Part shown: piece by piece, positions 1-6,882 of the stretch
Numbering within the stretch: the first letter of the stretch is position 1
How the letters are laid out: each line of letters begins with the position of its first letter
NCBI GenBank assembly: GCA_964557295.1
Contig: CAZKZP010000067.1
Span: 1 to 13,066 of the forward strand
Source: JBFMHP01 sp964557295
Lineage (GTDB): Bacteria; Pseudomonadota; Gammaproteobacteria; RBG-16-57-12
DNA: 13,066 nt
Direction of reading: 5' to 3'
The notes under the pieces: generated by a model
Databases searched by the model: none
What the model was told of the DNA's origin: nothing
Seen by the model: the letters and a program-made list of their open reading frames with translations, nothing else
Made by a program: the position numbers and the translations under genes

Positions 1-1
1 G

Positions 2-226
2 GAAATAGATATCGACGCAGACACCCCGCTGGAGGCCGCGAAAGAGGCCGTAAGCATTCAATACGACAAAGGCAGTGAAGCCACCTGTTTTTATGTGGTG
101 TATTCGCCAGAGGGACATGTCAGCACCTATTCAGATAGGGTGTTGGGTCATTGCACCGACCATGTGCGGCTGTATAGCGTCGACACCGCTGAAGAGGATG
201 ATGATGCAGTAATCATTCTGAAGTAG
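2..226 (+). CDS. Partial small acidic hypothetical protein (3' end only)
   Basis: An open frame runs from the window edge to a TAG at 224-226, giving the last 74 residues of a protein whose start lies upstream. The visible part is acidic near its end, with a Glu-Glu-Asp-Asp-Asp cluster five residues before the final hydrophobic stretch VIILK. It has no membrane segment and no motif I recognise. It lies on the same strand as the next three genes and is followed by a hairpin leader like theirs, so it probably belongs to the same row of small accessory genes. The frame was chosen because it is open throughout and reads as a balanced soluble protein; coding status is likely but not proven. Confidence 0.55.
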   Translation, partial: EIDIDADTPLEAAKEAVSIQYDKGSEATCFYVVYSPEGHVSTYSDRVLGHCTDHVRLYSVDTAEEDDDAVIILK

Positions 227-256
227 GAACTTTTTATCACTTTCATTTACCGGCAG

Positions 257-266
257 NNNNNNNNNN
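257..266. other. Assembly gap (10 N) in an intergenic region
   Basis: Ten N bases lie between the stop of the partial first gene and the hairpin at 267-292. The two other runs in the window are also exactly ten long, and at least one cannot be the true length, so the real distance here is unknown. Confidence 0.9.
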
Positions 267-308
267 TCCATGGCCCCCTCCGGGGCCATGGATTGCCCCT
301 TAGTTTTT
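267..308 (+). terminator. Hairpin leader with two overlapping stems and a T-run
   Basis: A perfect 11-bp stem (267-277 with 282-292, loop CTCC) is followed by a second possible 5-bp stem GGGGC/GCCCC (282-286 with 295-299), then TTAG and five T (304-308). The two stems share the GGGGC arm, so only one can form at a time. The start codon of the next gene is 22 bases after the T-run, behind an AAAGGAGC ribosome site. It may be the terminator of the upstream gene, or an attenuator-like leader of the downstream one. The leader at 849-902 has the same layout. Confidence 0.6.
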
Positions 309-330
309 CAACCACAAAAGGAGCTGATCC

Positions 331-821
331 ATGAGTGAAAACACAATACATGTAACAGAAACCAATCCGTCGTCATCACTGACGGCAATTCACATACCGG
401 AAGACGTGTCGTTAACGGGGTTCGTGAAAGCGAACGCGCTGGATGACTGGGGGGCGGCCCGCGTTGGGCGTCTTTTACAATCAACAACGCCTGGCTTGTC
501 GAGCTTCAGAAGGTTGCCACCCTCGTGCGAGATAATAAGCTCGCTCTCGCGGAAGTGGAGGACGGCGCTGTGTGGGACAACGAAGATGAACATCGTATTC
601 GTGGTAATCGACTGGTCATCACGGATGACTGCTTTTGGTTTTCGGCGTACCCCAAGCATGCCAGTTACGATGTGGAAACCGCCGAGATCGGTTTCAGCAG
701 TCTTGTCAAAGCCGTTACCGATGCGGTGACAGATGGCCGGAATGCGATCTTCTTCGATCTGGACGATCAGGAAACCGAAGAAATCAAGGCGCTCAACGAG
801 GAGTCAGCCGAGGCAAGCTGA
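331..821 (+). pseudogene. Small hypothetical gene split by a -1 frameshift at a G6 run
   Basis: The gene starts at ATG 331, behind AAAGGAGC. The first frame gives a sensible N-terminus (residues 1 to about 40) but then degenerates into Ser/Arg-rich text and stops at 729. The sensible continuation lies in the -1 frame from about 453 to TGA 819-821: an amphipathic helix (NNAWLVELQKVATLV) followed by an acidic domain ending DDQETEEIKALNEESAEAS. That frame has a TGA at 444-446, so the shift must occur after it; the G6 run at 449-454 is the obvious place. One extra G would restore an uninterrupted protein of about 163 residues. Explanations are a homopolymer sequencing error, a real inactivating deletion or, less likely, recoding. 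The protein family is unknown to me; it is acidic and soluble, like its neighbours. Confidence 0.7.
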
Positions 822-848
822 TGTGATGTAGCAATTTATTTTTATCCA

Positions 849-902
849 CCCTGCAGGGGCAAATCATTCCCCTGTAGGGGCGTGGCTTGCCCCTTGTTTT
901 TT
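849..902 (+). terminator. Second hairpin leader with two overlapping stems and a T-run
   Basis: Segment 849-859 pairs with 869-880 (about 11 bp including one G-U, nine-base loop). The 3' arm's GGGG, with the next C (877-881), can instead pair with GCCCC at 889-893. Six T follow at 897-902, then CAAC and the helicase ribosome site at 912-917. It lies 22 bases downstream of the stop at 821. The layout and the GCCCCTT, GTTTTT, CAAC and ACAA elements match the leader at 267-308. It is either an intrinsic terminator or a leader attenuator. Confidence 0.6.
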
Positions 903-923
903 CAACTACAAGAGGAGCACACC

Positions 924-3263
924 ATGAATTCTGTTGCAGAAACCGTATTGGATGATATCAATCATCTCGATGTTGTCACCGAGGGCGAACTCGTCGCCCC
1001 AGGTGCCAACATTATTCCACTCTCGCAGTTCGTCGCCGATTTCGGCGAGGGTCTGCTGGCGGCCGTCAGCCGCCAAAACCCGCCCGTCTACGACGGGTGC
1101 CCCGATTCCCGCCGTGAGGCGGTGATGATGGGGATCAAACGCAAGCCGTTCCCGGCCCAGCAGGATGTTGTGCAGGCGGTCACGCGGTTGCTGATCGACC
1201 ACGGCGCGCCCGCCGCGGTCATCAACGCCGAGATGGGCACCGGAAAGACCATGATGGCCATCTGTACCGCCGCCGTCATGCATACCGAGGGCTACAAACG
1301 CACGCTGGTGATCTCCCCGCCCCACCTGGTCTACAAGTGGCGGCGCGAGATTCTGGAAACCGTGCCTGGGGCCCGGGTGTGGGTGCTCAACGGCCCCGAC
1401 ACGCTGCGCAAGCTGTTGCAGCTGCGGGCCATGCTCGATGTATCCGCGCCGCGCGAAGGACAGGAGTTCTTCGTGCTGGGACGGGTGCGGATGCGCATGG
1501 GCTTCCACTGGCGTCCGGCGGTGACGGTACGCAAGCTCCATCGCCGCCAACATACTGAAGAAGGTAACGAGACGTCTCAGTCGTTCGTGCGAACCGTGAA
1601 GCTGGCGGCTTGCCCACGTTGCGGTGTGGTACTGACCGATGCGGAGGGTAACCCGCTGACGCCCGAAGGCTATCATGCCCATGCGGGTGACAGCCGCACG
1701 GCCTGCCAGAAATGCGGTGAGCGGTTGTGGACCCTGATGCGCCCCGGTGAGGTCAAGGACCGGGCGGCCCAGGTGGTTGATGCGCTGTGCCAGATCCCCA
1801 CCATCGGCCCCAAGACGGCGCAACGGCTGGTGCAATGCTTCGGCGCCGACATGCTGTCGGGGATGCTCGTTGATAACGTCTATGAGTTCGTCAATCTCAT
1901 GGATGAGAACGGTGATCTGGTGTTCTCCGATCGTAAAGCCCAGCGTATTGAACGGGCTTTGGGTGCCACGGAGTTCGCCTTCGGTCAGGGCGGCTATCAA
2001 CCCACGGAATTCATCAAGCGCTACTTGCCGGATGGCTATTTTGATCTACTGGTAGTGGATGAAGGCCATGAGTATAAGAACGAGGGATCGGCGCAGGGCC
2101 AGGCGATGGGCGTGCTGGCCGCCAAGAGCCGCAAGGTGCTGCTGCTGACGGGCACCTTGATGGGCGGCTATGCCGACGATCTCTTTTATCTCCTGTGGCG
2201 CATCATGCCACGGGAAATGATCGAGGACGGCTACACCCGCACCCGCAACAACAGCCTGGGCACTGCGGCGACGGGGTTCCTGCGCGAGCACGGCATCCTC
2301 ATCGACATCTACAAGGAAGTGGAAGAGGGCAGCCACAAGACGGCACGCGGCACGCGCATGACGGTGCATACCAAGAAGGGGCCGGGGTTCGGACCCAAGG
2401 GGATTGCCCGCCATGTGCTGCCGTACACCGCGTTCCTCAAGCTCAAGCAGATCGGCGGCAACATCCTGCCGCCCTACGAGGAGCATTTCGTGGAGGTGGG
2501 CATGGCGCCCGACCAGGCCAGTCGTTACGAGGGACTGGAGCGGGGCCTGAAGGAGGAGTTGCGGCAGGCCTTGCGTCGTGGTGACAAGAGCCTGCTGGGT
2601 GTGGTGCTCAACGTGCTGCTGGCATGGCCTGATTGCTGTTTCCGCGAGGAAGTTGTGAAACATCCGCGCTCCAGGACGTTGCTCGCCTTTGTTCCCACGG
2701 TGTTCGGGGAAAGCGAGGCCAGCCCCAAAGAGGAGCGGCTACTGGCGATCTGCCGGGCGGAGAAGGCGCGCGGGCGGCGCGTGTTGGTATACACCACCTA
2801 CACCGGCACCCGTGACACCGCCAGCCGCCTCAAGGCGATTCTGGAGGCGGCTGGCTTCAAGGCAGCAGTGCTGCGGGCGTCGGTGGACACAAGCAAGCGG
2901 GAGGACTGGATCATGGATCAGGTGGATCGAGGGGTTGAGGTGTTAATCACCAATCCCGAACTGGTGAAGACCGGCCTTGATCTGCTGGAGTTTCCCACCA
3001 TCGTGTTCATGCAGAGCGGCTACAACGTCTACACGCTTCAGCAGGCGGCCCGGCGCTCCTGGCGCATTGGACAGAAGCAACCGGTGGACGTGTACTTTCT
3101 GGGCTATGCGGGGACAGCGCAGATTGCGTGTCTGACGCTCATGGCCAGGAAGATCGCGGTGAGCCAGTCCACGTCAGGCGATATGCCCGACACCGGCCTC
3201 GATGTCCTGAACCAGGACGGTGACAGCATCGAGGTGGCCCTGGCCAAGCAGTTGGTGGCATAA
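924..3263 (+). CDS. SNF2/DEAD-like superfamily 2 helicase with internal zinc motif
   Basis: The start chosen is ATG 924, behind AGAGGAGC; the frame opens further upstream, but only into the hairpin leader. The 779-residue protein has superfamily 2 motifs: Walker A AEMGTGKT (102-109), the Ia-like LVISPPHLVYKW (128-139), Walker B VVDEGH (377-382, DEGH instead of DEAH), motif III LLTGT (407-411), and motif VI QQAARRSWRIGQ (about 706-717), which is typical of SNF2-like enzymes. About 270 residues separate motifs I and II and hold a four-Cys zinc site (C230, C233, C261, C264) and a helix-hairpin-helix-like stretch IPTIGPKTAQ (291-300), suggesting DNA-structure binding. It should be an ATP-driven DNA translocase or remodeller in the cytoplasm. 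Its neighbours are small element genes, so a maintenance or defence role on a mobile element is inferred. Confidence 0.88.
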   Translation: MNSVAETVLDDINHLDVVTEGELVAPGANIIPLSQFVADFGEGLLAAVSRQNPPVYDGCPDSRREAVMMGIKRKPFPAQQDVVQAVTRLLIDHGAPAAVINAEMGTGKTMMAICTAAVMHTEGYKRTLVISPPHLVYKWRREILETVPGARVWVLNGPDTLRKLLQLRAMLDVSAPREGQEFFVLGRVRMRMGFHWRPAVTVRKLHRRQHTEEGNETSQSFVRTVKLAACPRCGVVLTDAEGNPLTPEGYHAHAGDSRTACQKCGERLWTLMRPGEVKDRAAQVVDALCQIPTIGPKTAQRLVQCFGADMLSGMLVDNVYEFVNLMDENGDLVFSDRKAQRIERALGATEFAFGQGGYQPTEFIKRYLPDGYFDLLVVDEGHEYKNEGSAQGQAMGVLAAKSRKVLLLTGTLMGGYADDLFYLLWRIMPREMIEDGYTRTRNNSLGTAATGFLREHGILIDIYKEVEEGSHKTARGTRMTVHTKKGPGFGPKGIARHVLPYTAFLKLKQIGGNILPPYEEHFVEVGMAPDQASRYEGLERGLKEELRQALRRGDKSLLGVVLNVLLAWPDCCFREEVVKHPRSRTLLAFVPTVFGESEASPKEERLLAICRAEKARGRRVLVYTTYTGTRDTASRLKAILEAAGFKAAVLRASVDTSKREDWIMDQVDRGVEVLITNPELVKTGLDLLEFPTIVFMQSGYNVYTLQQAARRSWRIGQKQPVDVYFLGYAGTAQIACLTLMARKIAVSQSTSGDMPDTGLDVLNQDGDSIEVALAKQLVA

Positions 3264-3278
3264 AGCAAAGAAGTGTTT

Positions 3279-3310
3279 CCCCGGCTCCGCGCTTGCGGGC
3301 CGGGGTTTTT
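3279..3310 (+). terminator. Intrinsic terminator after the helicase gene
   Basis: A 7-bp GC-only stem, CCCCGGC (3279-3285) with GCCGGGG (3299-3305), is followed at once by five T (3306-3310). It lies 15 bases after the helicase stop. The sequence TTTTTCAACC after the stem is shared with the leader at 267-308. Confidence 0.75.
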
Positions 3311-3316
3311 CAACCA

Positions 3317-3390
3317 TGTCCGGCAACGGACAACTTCAAAACCTTCGCGGGATACACGCCATCCCTGTACGGGATGACGTGTATCCCGCG
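3317..3390 (+). promoter_or_regulatory. Structured leader: GNRA-loop hairpin plus long hairpin
   Basis: First comes a 6-bp stem TGTCCG/CGGACA (3317-3322, 3327-3332) closing a GCAA tetraloop. Then a perfect 13-bp stem (3346-3358 with 3378-3390) encloses an inner 5-bp stem ATCCC/GGGAT (3361-3365, 3371-3375) with a TGTAC loop. The ribosome site AAGGAG and the ATG at 3408 follow directly, so the structure would sit in the 5' leader of the 78-residue gene and could affect its translation or mRNA stability. There is no T-run after the long stem, so it is not a standard terminator. Confidence 0.6.
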
Positions 3391-3407
3391 TTATTCAAGG
3401 AGCTCAC

Positions 3408-3644
3408 ATGGCACACATAGTCACACTGCGCATTCTTGTTGATGAACCTGATGAGGCGCGGGTTTACGACGGCATCAATGAGATGCTGCGAGCAGCACAG
3501 GCGCCGGTTGACCCGGAAACAGATGATTCCTCGTGGATCGTCGATTGGTCGATCGGTACTTGCGTAAAAATCAGCGAAGAGCTTAATGACAGTATTTGCA
3601 ACGACACCTATGTCGAGGGAGAAGCATTCGTGAATCTCATCTAA
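3408..3644 (+). CDS. Small acidic hypothetical protein (78 aa)
   Basis: The start is ATG 3408, eight bases after an AAGGAG ribosome site; the stop is followed by a strong terminator, so this is the last gene of the plus-strand row. The 78-residue product is acidic and soluble, with no signal peptide or membrane segment. It begins with a beta-like segment (HIVTLRILVDEPDE), followed by a predicted helix (VYDGINEMLRAAQA) and a Trp-containing strand (WIVDWSIGTCVKI). I do not recognise the family. The structured leader and good ribosome site support a real gene; position and size fit the small accessory proteins of conjugative elements. Confidence 0.65.
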   Translation: MAHIVTLRILVDEPDEARVYDGINEMLRAAQAPVDPETDDSSWIVDWSIGTCVKISEELNDSICNDTYVEGEAFVNLI

Positions 3645-3673
3645 TCAAGAGTGTAGATAACCGGTCGCAATTT

Positions 3674-3704
3674 ACCGGCGGGAATTTTTGCCGCCGGTTT
3701 TTTT
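3674..3704 (+). terminator. Strong intrinsic terminator between converging gene blocks
   Basis: The 8-bp stem ACCGGCGG/CCGCCGGT (3674-3681, 3691-3698) ends in a seven-T run (3698-3704). It ends the plus-strand block. It lacks a T-run in the other direction, so it should not terminate the minus-strand operon whose last stop is at 3755. Confidence 0.85.
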
Positions 3705-3754
3705 AGGAAATCATATGTGGAAGTTCACACTTGATTTGACATGATTATACAGCG

Positions 3755-4408
3755 CTATTTCAGCGCATAAAGCAGTGCATTTCGTTCCTGCGGCGGCATA
3801 GTTTCGAGTCTCTCTTTCCATCGTTCGATTCGCCGACGAATACGTTCCCGTTCCCTGAACGAATCCCCGATAAACCGGTAATCATGGAGCTTCTCTGGCT
3901 CAGGATAGTTCATCCAGAGCGACTCAGTGGCGTTGTCTCCCGAGCGTGTACGCGTTACAAATGACATGTGCCGCCAATCCTTTAAATACTCGGTGTATAG
4001 CTCTGACCAATACCCGGAAATCATAACGCTACAAGGCAAATTGATGAGGAGTTGCAGCAGTTCGATGTGTTGTTCCTCTGTGTATTCATACTTGTAGATT
4101 GCTCGATTCGAACGACGTGTAGAGGGAAGGTAGGGCGGGTCTGCGTAAATAAATTCATCACCTTTGAAAGGGTAATTAGCCAGATACACGACGGCGTTCG
4201 CGCAAATCACTTGTGCGCAGGCCAGGTCGTTCCAGGCTTCCACAGTTGCGGGGTCGATATCCAGGCCAATATTGATCTCCGCCGGTCTTTTGTATCGCAT
4301 TAATGCACCACCACCCAAGTGGGATTCGATATAAACCCGGTGAGGAGGGATCTGGTTAATGAGGCGTTGATAAACGCCGCTGGCGCCTTTTCCGCCTGGG
4401 TATTGCAT
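3755..4408 (-). CDS. D12-class (Dam-like) DNA adenine-N6 methyltransferase
   Basis: This 217-residue protein should transfer a methyl group from S-adenosylmethionine to adenine N6 in DNA. Motifs appear in the alpha-class order: PGGKG (4-8, motif X), HLGGGA (30-35, motif I) with GLDID (48-52), and the catalytic DPPY (90-93). A later TESLWMNYP segment (161-169) is seen in phage and mobile-element Dam-like enzymes. It is shorter than E. coli Dam (278 residues) and starts almost directly at motif X. The C-terminus is an Arg/Glu-rich helix. The ATG is five bases after the TcmP stop, so the two are probably co-translated. No restriction endonuclease is next to it. The target site cannot be read from the sequence. 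Confidence 0.87.
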   Translation of the reverse strand: MQYPGGKGASGVYQRLINQIPPHRVYIESHLGGGALMRYKRPAEINIGLDIDPATVEAWNDLACAQVICANAVVYLANYPFKGDEFIYADPPYLPSTRRSNRAIYKYEYTEEQHIELLQLLINLPCSVMISGYWSELYTEYLKDWRHMSFVTRTRSGDNATESLWMNYPEPEKLHDYRFIGDSFRERERIRRRIERWKERLETMPPQERNALLYALK

Positions 4409-4413
4409 GGTGT

Positions 4414-5736
4414 TTATTTCTCGCGGCGTTTAAGGTCAATGAGTCCTGGATGACCTAGAAAAATTACTTTCTGGCGAGGTATGCGCAGGACATCTTCGTC
4501 TGATATTCTGTTTGCTGTGCGGCGATGTTCGCCGTTTGGGCCCACAATCTCCAGTTCTCTTGCTTGTGCCAGTAGATTGGCAACTTCTTTTATATGTTCC
4601 ATTGTGGCTGGCGTGGTGTTAGCGACTAGACGGTAGAGTTCACCAAATTGTATGCCATCGGAGAATTGATGGATGAATTCCGGGAGTTCTGCGATCACAC
4701 CTTCCAATGTCCGTGTTTTTGCGGTTTCGTCGAATGAATGCTCAGTCCCGCCAAAAAGATCAGCCAAGCCGGTAACCTGTTCGTCTTTCGTTGGGTCGTA
4801 GCCGAACATTCGAATACCCGATCCGCCGTAATGAGCGAAATGGTTCTTCAAGCGCCAGTGTAACTGGGTCATGACATCCCGTGCGCGAGGATGGTTGGAC
4901 AGGTGAACCAGCCAGAAAGAGCGGTTGGCTTCCTTGGACACAATGAAGAAGGGTGTGTAATGTCGCGCACCGCTCAATGACTTGATGGAGCGATGCAGTG
5001 CAAGTTGGACTAAATGGCGCCAGTGCAGGGTATCAAGTTTTGCTTCCAGCAAAGCATTGATATCCAGATCGACCCCAATACGTTGGAGTGTCTTGAGATA
5101 TTCGGGGGTATTGGACATGTAATCAATTAGCCAGTCCGTGGCAAAAGTCAGGATGATTTCTGCATTTGGGAGATCTGAAAAAATGGCCCGGATATCGCCA
5201 AATGGGACTTCGCCGTATCCGTACTGGTCTAAAAGGAAAATGCAGCGGCGTTTTCGCCCGGTATCTGCGATGTGTTTTATGACTGTTTTGAGGAGTTCCG
5301 TGAATTCACCGCGCAGCGAAAAGATGTCTTGGCCGAGGCGTGAACCGAGCCCCTGTTCTGACAGGTACCAGTTGAGGTATTCGTGATTGGATTTCTTTTT
5401 CTCGATGAAAAAGTATTCGGCCTGTAGCTCAAATGGGAGGCGGATACCTTCCGCTTGGCGCTTAATGTTTACCGCCGCAGCAGCGGCTTTAGCGGCGTTT
5501 ATTAACCGCAAAGGTGATCCAGGATAAAGGCTGTTATCTTGAGGATTGCTGTAGACGCCGCCGCCAGCGAAGCCATCGATCAAGGTCAGCCGGAAAACAG
5601 GGATTCTCGGATTGGAATTTAGAACCTGTATGTAATGGGTCAGATATTCTTCGTAGACGCGGTGTTTGGCCAAGCTGTGAAGCTCGATTTTCGGCGGCTT
5701 CTCTCCAAGGCGCCAGTCATATTCACTCTTTGCCAA
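4414..5736 (-). CDS. tcmP: Three-Cys-motif partner protein TcmP
   Basis: This 440-residue protein carries TcmP hallmarks: an N-terminal block with HSLAKHRVYEEYLTHYI (20-36), LIDGFAGGGVY (52-62), PGSPLRL (72-78), YFFIEKK (108-114) and LLDQYGYGEVPFG (168-180). The D-x-F-A-G-G-G and later Asp-Gln-Tyr-Gly segments resemble the cofactor and motif IV regions of Rossmann methyltransferases, but activity is not shown. The C-terminal third contains a predicted winged-helix-like region (about 375-420). The start is TTG at 5736, fixed by AAGGAG seven bases upstream. The three-Cys protein lies 39 bases upstream, the pairing for which TcmP is named, and the adenine methylase five bases downstream. No membrane segments. 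Cellular function is unknown to me. Confidence 0.85.
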   Translation of the reverse strand: MAKSEYDWRLGEKPPKIELHSLAKHRVYEEYLTHYIQVLNSNPRIPVFRLTLIDGFAGGGVYSNPQDNSLYPGSPLRLINAAKAAAAAVNIKRQAEGIRLPFELQAEYFFIEKKKSNHEYLNWYLSEQGLGSRLGQDIFSLRGEFTELLKTVIKHIADTGRKRRCIFLLDQYGYGEVPFGDIRAIFSDLPNAEIILTFATDWLIDYMSNTPEYLKTLQRIGVDLDINALLEAKLDTLHWRHLVQLALHRSIKSLSGARHYTPFFIVSKEANRSFWLVHLSNHPRARDVMTQLHWRLKNHFAHYGGSGIRMFGYDPTKDEQVTGLADLFGGTEHSFDETAKTRTLEGVIAELPEFIHQFSDGIQFGELYRLVANTTPATMEHIKEVANLLAQARELEIVGPNGEHRRTANRISDEDVLRIPRQKVIFLGHPGLIDLKRREK

Positions 5737-5743
5737 GCGTGTT

Positions 5744-5749
5744 CTCCTT
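5744..5749 (-). promoter_or_regulatory. Ribosome binding site that fixes the TTG start of TcmP
   Basis: The minus strand reads AAGGAG at 5749-5744, seven bases before TTG 5736. No ATG lies at a comparable distance, and the conserved family N-terminus begins right after this codon. Confidence 0.7.
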
Positions 5750-5775
5750 GGTGCGCTGATTAAGCGCTTACGGGC

Positions 5776-6402
5776 CTAATACCTCAACGGCATTTCATCC
5801 CAGGTACGTCCATTGAAGGTGCGTCCATTTGCCTTTTTGGCCNNNNNNNNNNCTGATTCTCCACCCACGATCATCCAGTGGATGCCGGCAAGATTGATCT
5901 CGCCAAGGTCTTCAAGCAAGGGTTCGGCTGAAATGAAACGCACTGTGGAATCCACAGCGCGAAGATCATCGATTCTTGGGATTCCATATTTCTGGTCTTC
6001 CACCGAAACCCCTAACCATACGTTGCTGGGCACTGCACGCCCTGAAAAATAGTCATGCATGCGTGCTGACCGTTTGGTCAGAATTTGGTAGGTGTGGTGC
6101 GGAGTTTTTTTGATTACCGAAAATACACGATCGAGAAACCGGTTTGGTATCTCCTCATGAAATAGATCAGACATGGAGTTCACGAAATAGATCGTTGGTT
6201 TTCGTCGGTGTAACGGCTGTTCCAATCGATCATTCATTAACGACAATTCAAAGCCGTTGTCGTAGCCTGGCGTGCCCATGGCTTGCAGTCGTCGCGCCAT
6301 GGTTTCCGCGTAACAGTGTTTGCATCCTGGGGAGACCTTGGTGCAGCCCGTCGTAGGGTTCCAGGTTTGTTCAGTCCATTCGATGCGTGACGATGTGGCC
6401 AT
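5776..6402 (-). CDS. Three-Cys-motif phage Gp37/Gp68-family protein, interrupted by an assembly gap
   Basis: The N-terminus has the family signature: IEWTEQTWNPTTGCTK (7-22), then C20-x6-C27-x2-C30 followed by YAE. The clustered cysteines resemble the iron-sulfur site of radical SAM enzymes, though spacing differs from the classical C-x3-C-x2-C. Further family segments are NSMSDLFHEEIP, YQILTKRS, NVWLGVSVED, RFISAEPLLEDLG and IVGGES. After the gap the protein ends KKANGRTFNGRTWDEMP, the usual family C-terminus. Compared with family members of about 240 residues, the block between GGES and KKANGR, roughly 30-35 residues, is missing and probably lies in the gap; the frame is preserved across it. 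The start is ATG 6402, behind GGGAGG. It is the first gene of the promoter-driven TcmP unit. Confidence 0.85.
   Translation of the reverse strand: MATSSRIEWTEQTWNPTTGCTKVSPGCKHCYAETMARRLQAMGTPGYDNGFELSLMNDRLEQPLHRRKPTIYFVNSMSDLFHEEIPNRFLDRVFSVIKKTPHHTYQILTKRSARMHDYFSGRAVPSNVWLGVSVEDQKYGIPRIDDLRAVDSTVRFISAEPLLEDLGEINLAGIHWMIVGGESXXXXAKKANGRTFNGRTWDEMPLRY
5843..5852. other. Assembly gap (10 N) inside the three-Cys-motif gene
   Basis: The bases fall after the codons for GGES and before those for AKKANGR on the minus strand. The expected family sequence between these points is far longer than ten bases, so the run is a placeholder; true length should be 3k+1 to keep the frame. Confidence 0.85.
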
Positions 6403-6441
6403 GGCCAGCGTCCTCCCGTTGCATGGTAGTCATTTAGCCTT

Positions 6442-6470
6442 AGTATCGCCATAGATGACGATGCTGTCAA
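6442..6470 (-). promoter_or_regulatory. Sigma70-type promoter for the three-Cys/TcmP/methylase unit
   Basis: The minus strand has a perfect -35 TTGACA (6470-6465), a 17-base spacer and -10 GATACT (6447-6442). Predicted transcription start is near 6435, about 33 bases before ATG 6402. A 6-bp inverted repeat, ATGCTG/CAGCAT (6461-6466, 6472-6477), straddles the -35 box and may be an operator. Confidence 0.7.
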
Positions 6471-6525
6471 GCAGCATGGCACGAGAATCAGAAATTCCGG
6501 ATGCGCCTGTGTCAGGATGATAATT

Positions 6526-6879
6526 TCAGAGCAGTGTCAACTGCCCGCCACTCATCACAATCACTTCGTCATCGTTGTTACCGAAGAGATGCAGGAGGCG
6601 GCCGTCCACGGCCACCAACTCATGCAGGTATGCCTGCCCAGGGCGGTCCAATTCTTCGCATGTCAGACTCCAGGTTTCGCGCCCCATCTCCAGATGCGGT
6701 CCGGTGACTGCGATTACCCGGTAGGGGCCTGTGCCGTAGTTGGTGCGGACAATCGATCCGGGACCGGCCAACTGCGGGACCATCGGCTGCCCGTCTGGCG
6801 TCTGGCGGAATGCCATGTCTGGATCCAGCTCGAAACCAACCTCAACCTGGTAAGCCGTGTGTGCGCGCCAATCTGACAT
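6526..6879 (-). CDS. Hypothetical protein (117 aa) of the accessory operon
   Basis: The ATG at 6879 lies three bases after the TAA of the upstream gene, which suggests co-transcription. The product of 117 residues is soluble and neutral to acidic. It is rich in predicted beta structure (GSIVRTNYGTGPYRVIAVTG near residues 41-60, then a Trp/Cys segment WSLTCEELDRPG), compatible with a small beta-barrel such as an SH3-like fold, but that is a guess from the pattern. It has no catalytic motif or membrane segment that I can see. It is the last gene of the promoter-proximal part; a new promoter follows in the 123-base space before the three-Cys gene. Confidence 0.65.
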   Translation of the reverse strand: MSDWRAHTAYQVEVGFELDPDMAFRQTPDGQPMVPQLAGPGSIVRTNYGTGPYRVIAVTGPHLEMGRETWSLTCEELDRPGQAYLHELVAVDGRLLHLFGNNDDEVIVMSGGQLTLL

Positions 6880-6882
6880 GCG

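Noticed and set aside
449..455. Programmed -1 frameshift signal at the G6 run
   Set aside because: It does not fit the X-XXY-YYZ heptamer, and I saw no stimulatory stem right after it; an indel is simpler.
906..2000. Long minus-strand open frame (364 codons) opposite the helicase
   Set aside because: It reads as His/Arg/Gln-rich text without motifs, while the plus strand has clear helicase motifs; a shadow of GC-rich codon bias.
3752..3766. Small inverted repeat GCGCT/AGCGC at the end of the methylase gene as a terminator
   Set aside because: Only five base pairs, overlaps the stop codon and has no T-run downstream on the minus strand.
5761..5770. Perfect palindrome TAAGCGCTTA between the three-Cys and TcmP genes
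   Set aside because: Ten bases, single copy, no promoter nearby; not enough to call a regulatory site.
6711..6724. Possible matS-like ATTAC-CCG-GTAGG within the 117-aa gene
   Set aside because: The right half-site is poor and the sequence lies in coding DNA; chance similarity is likely.
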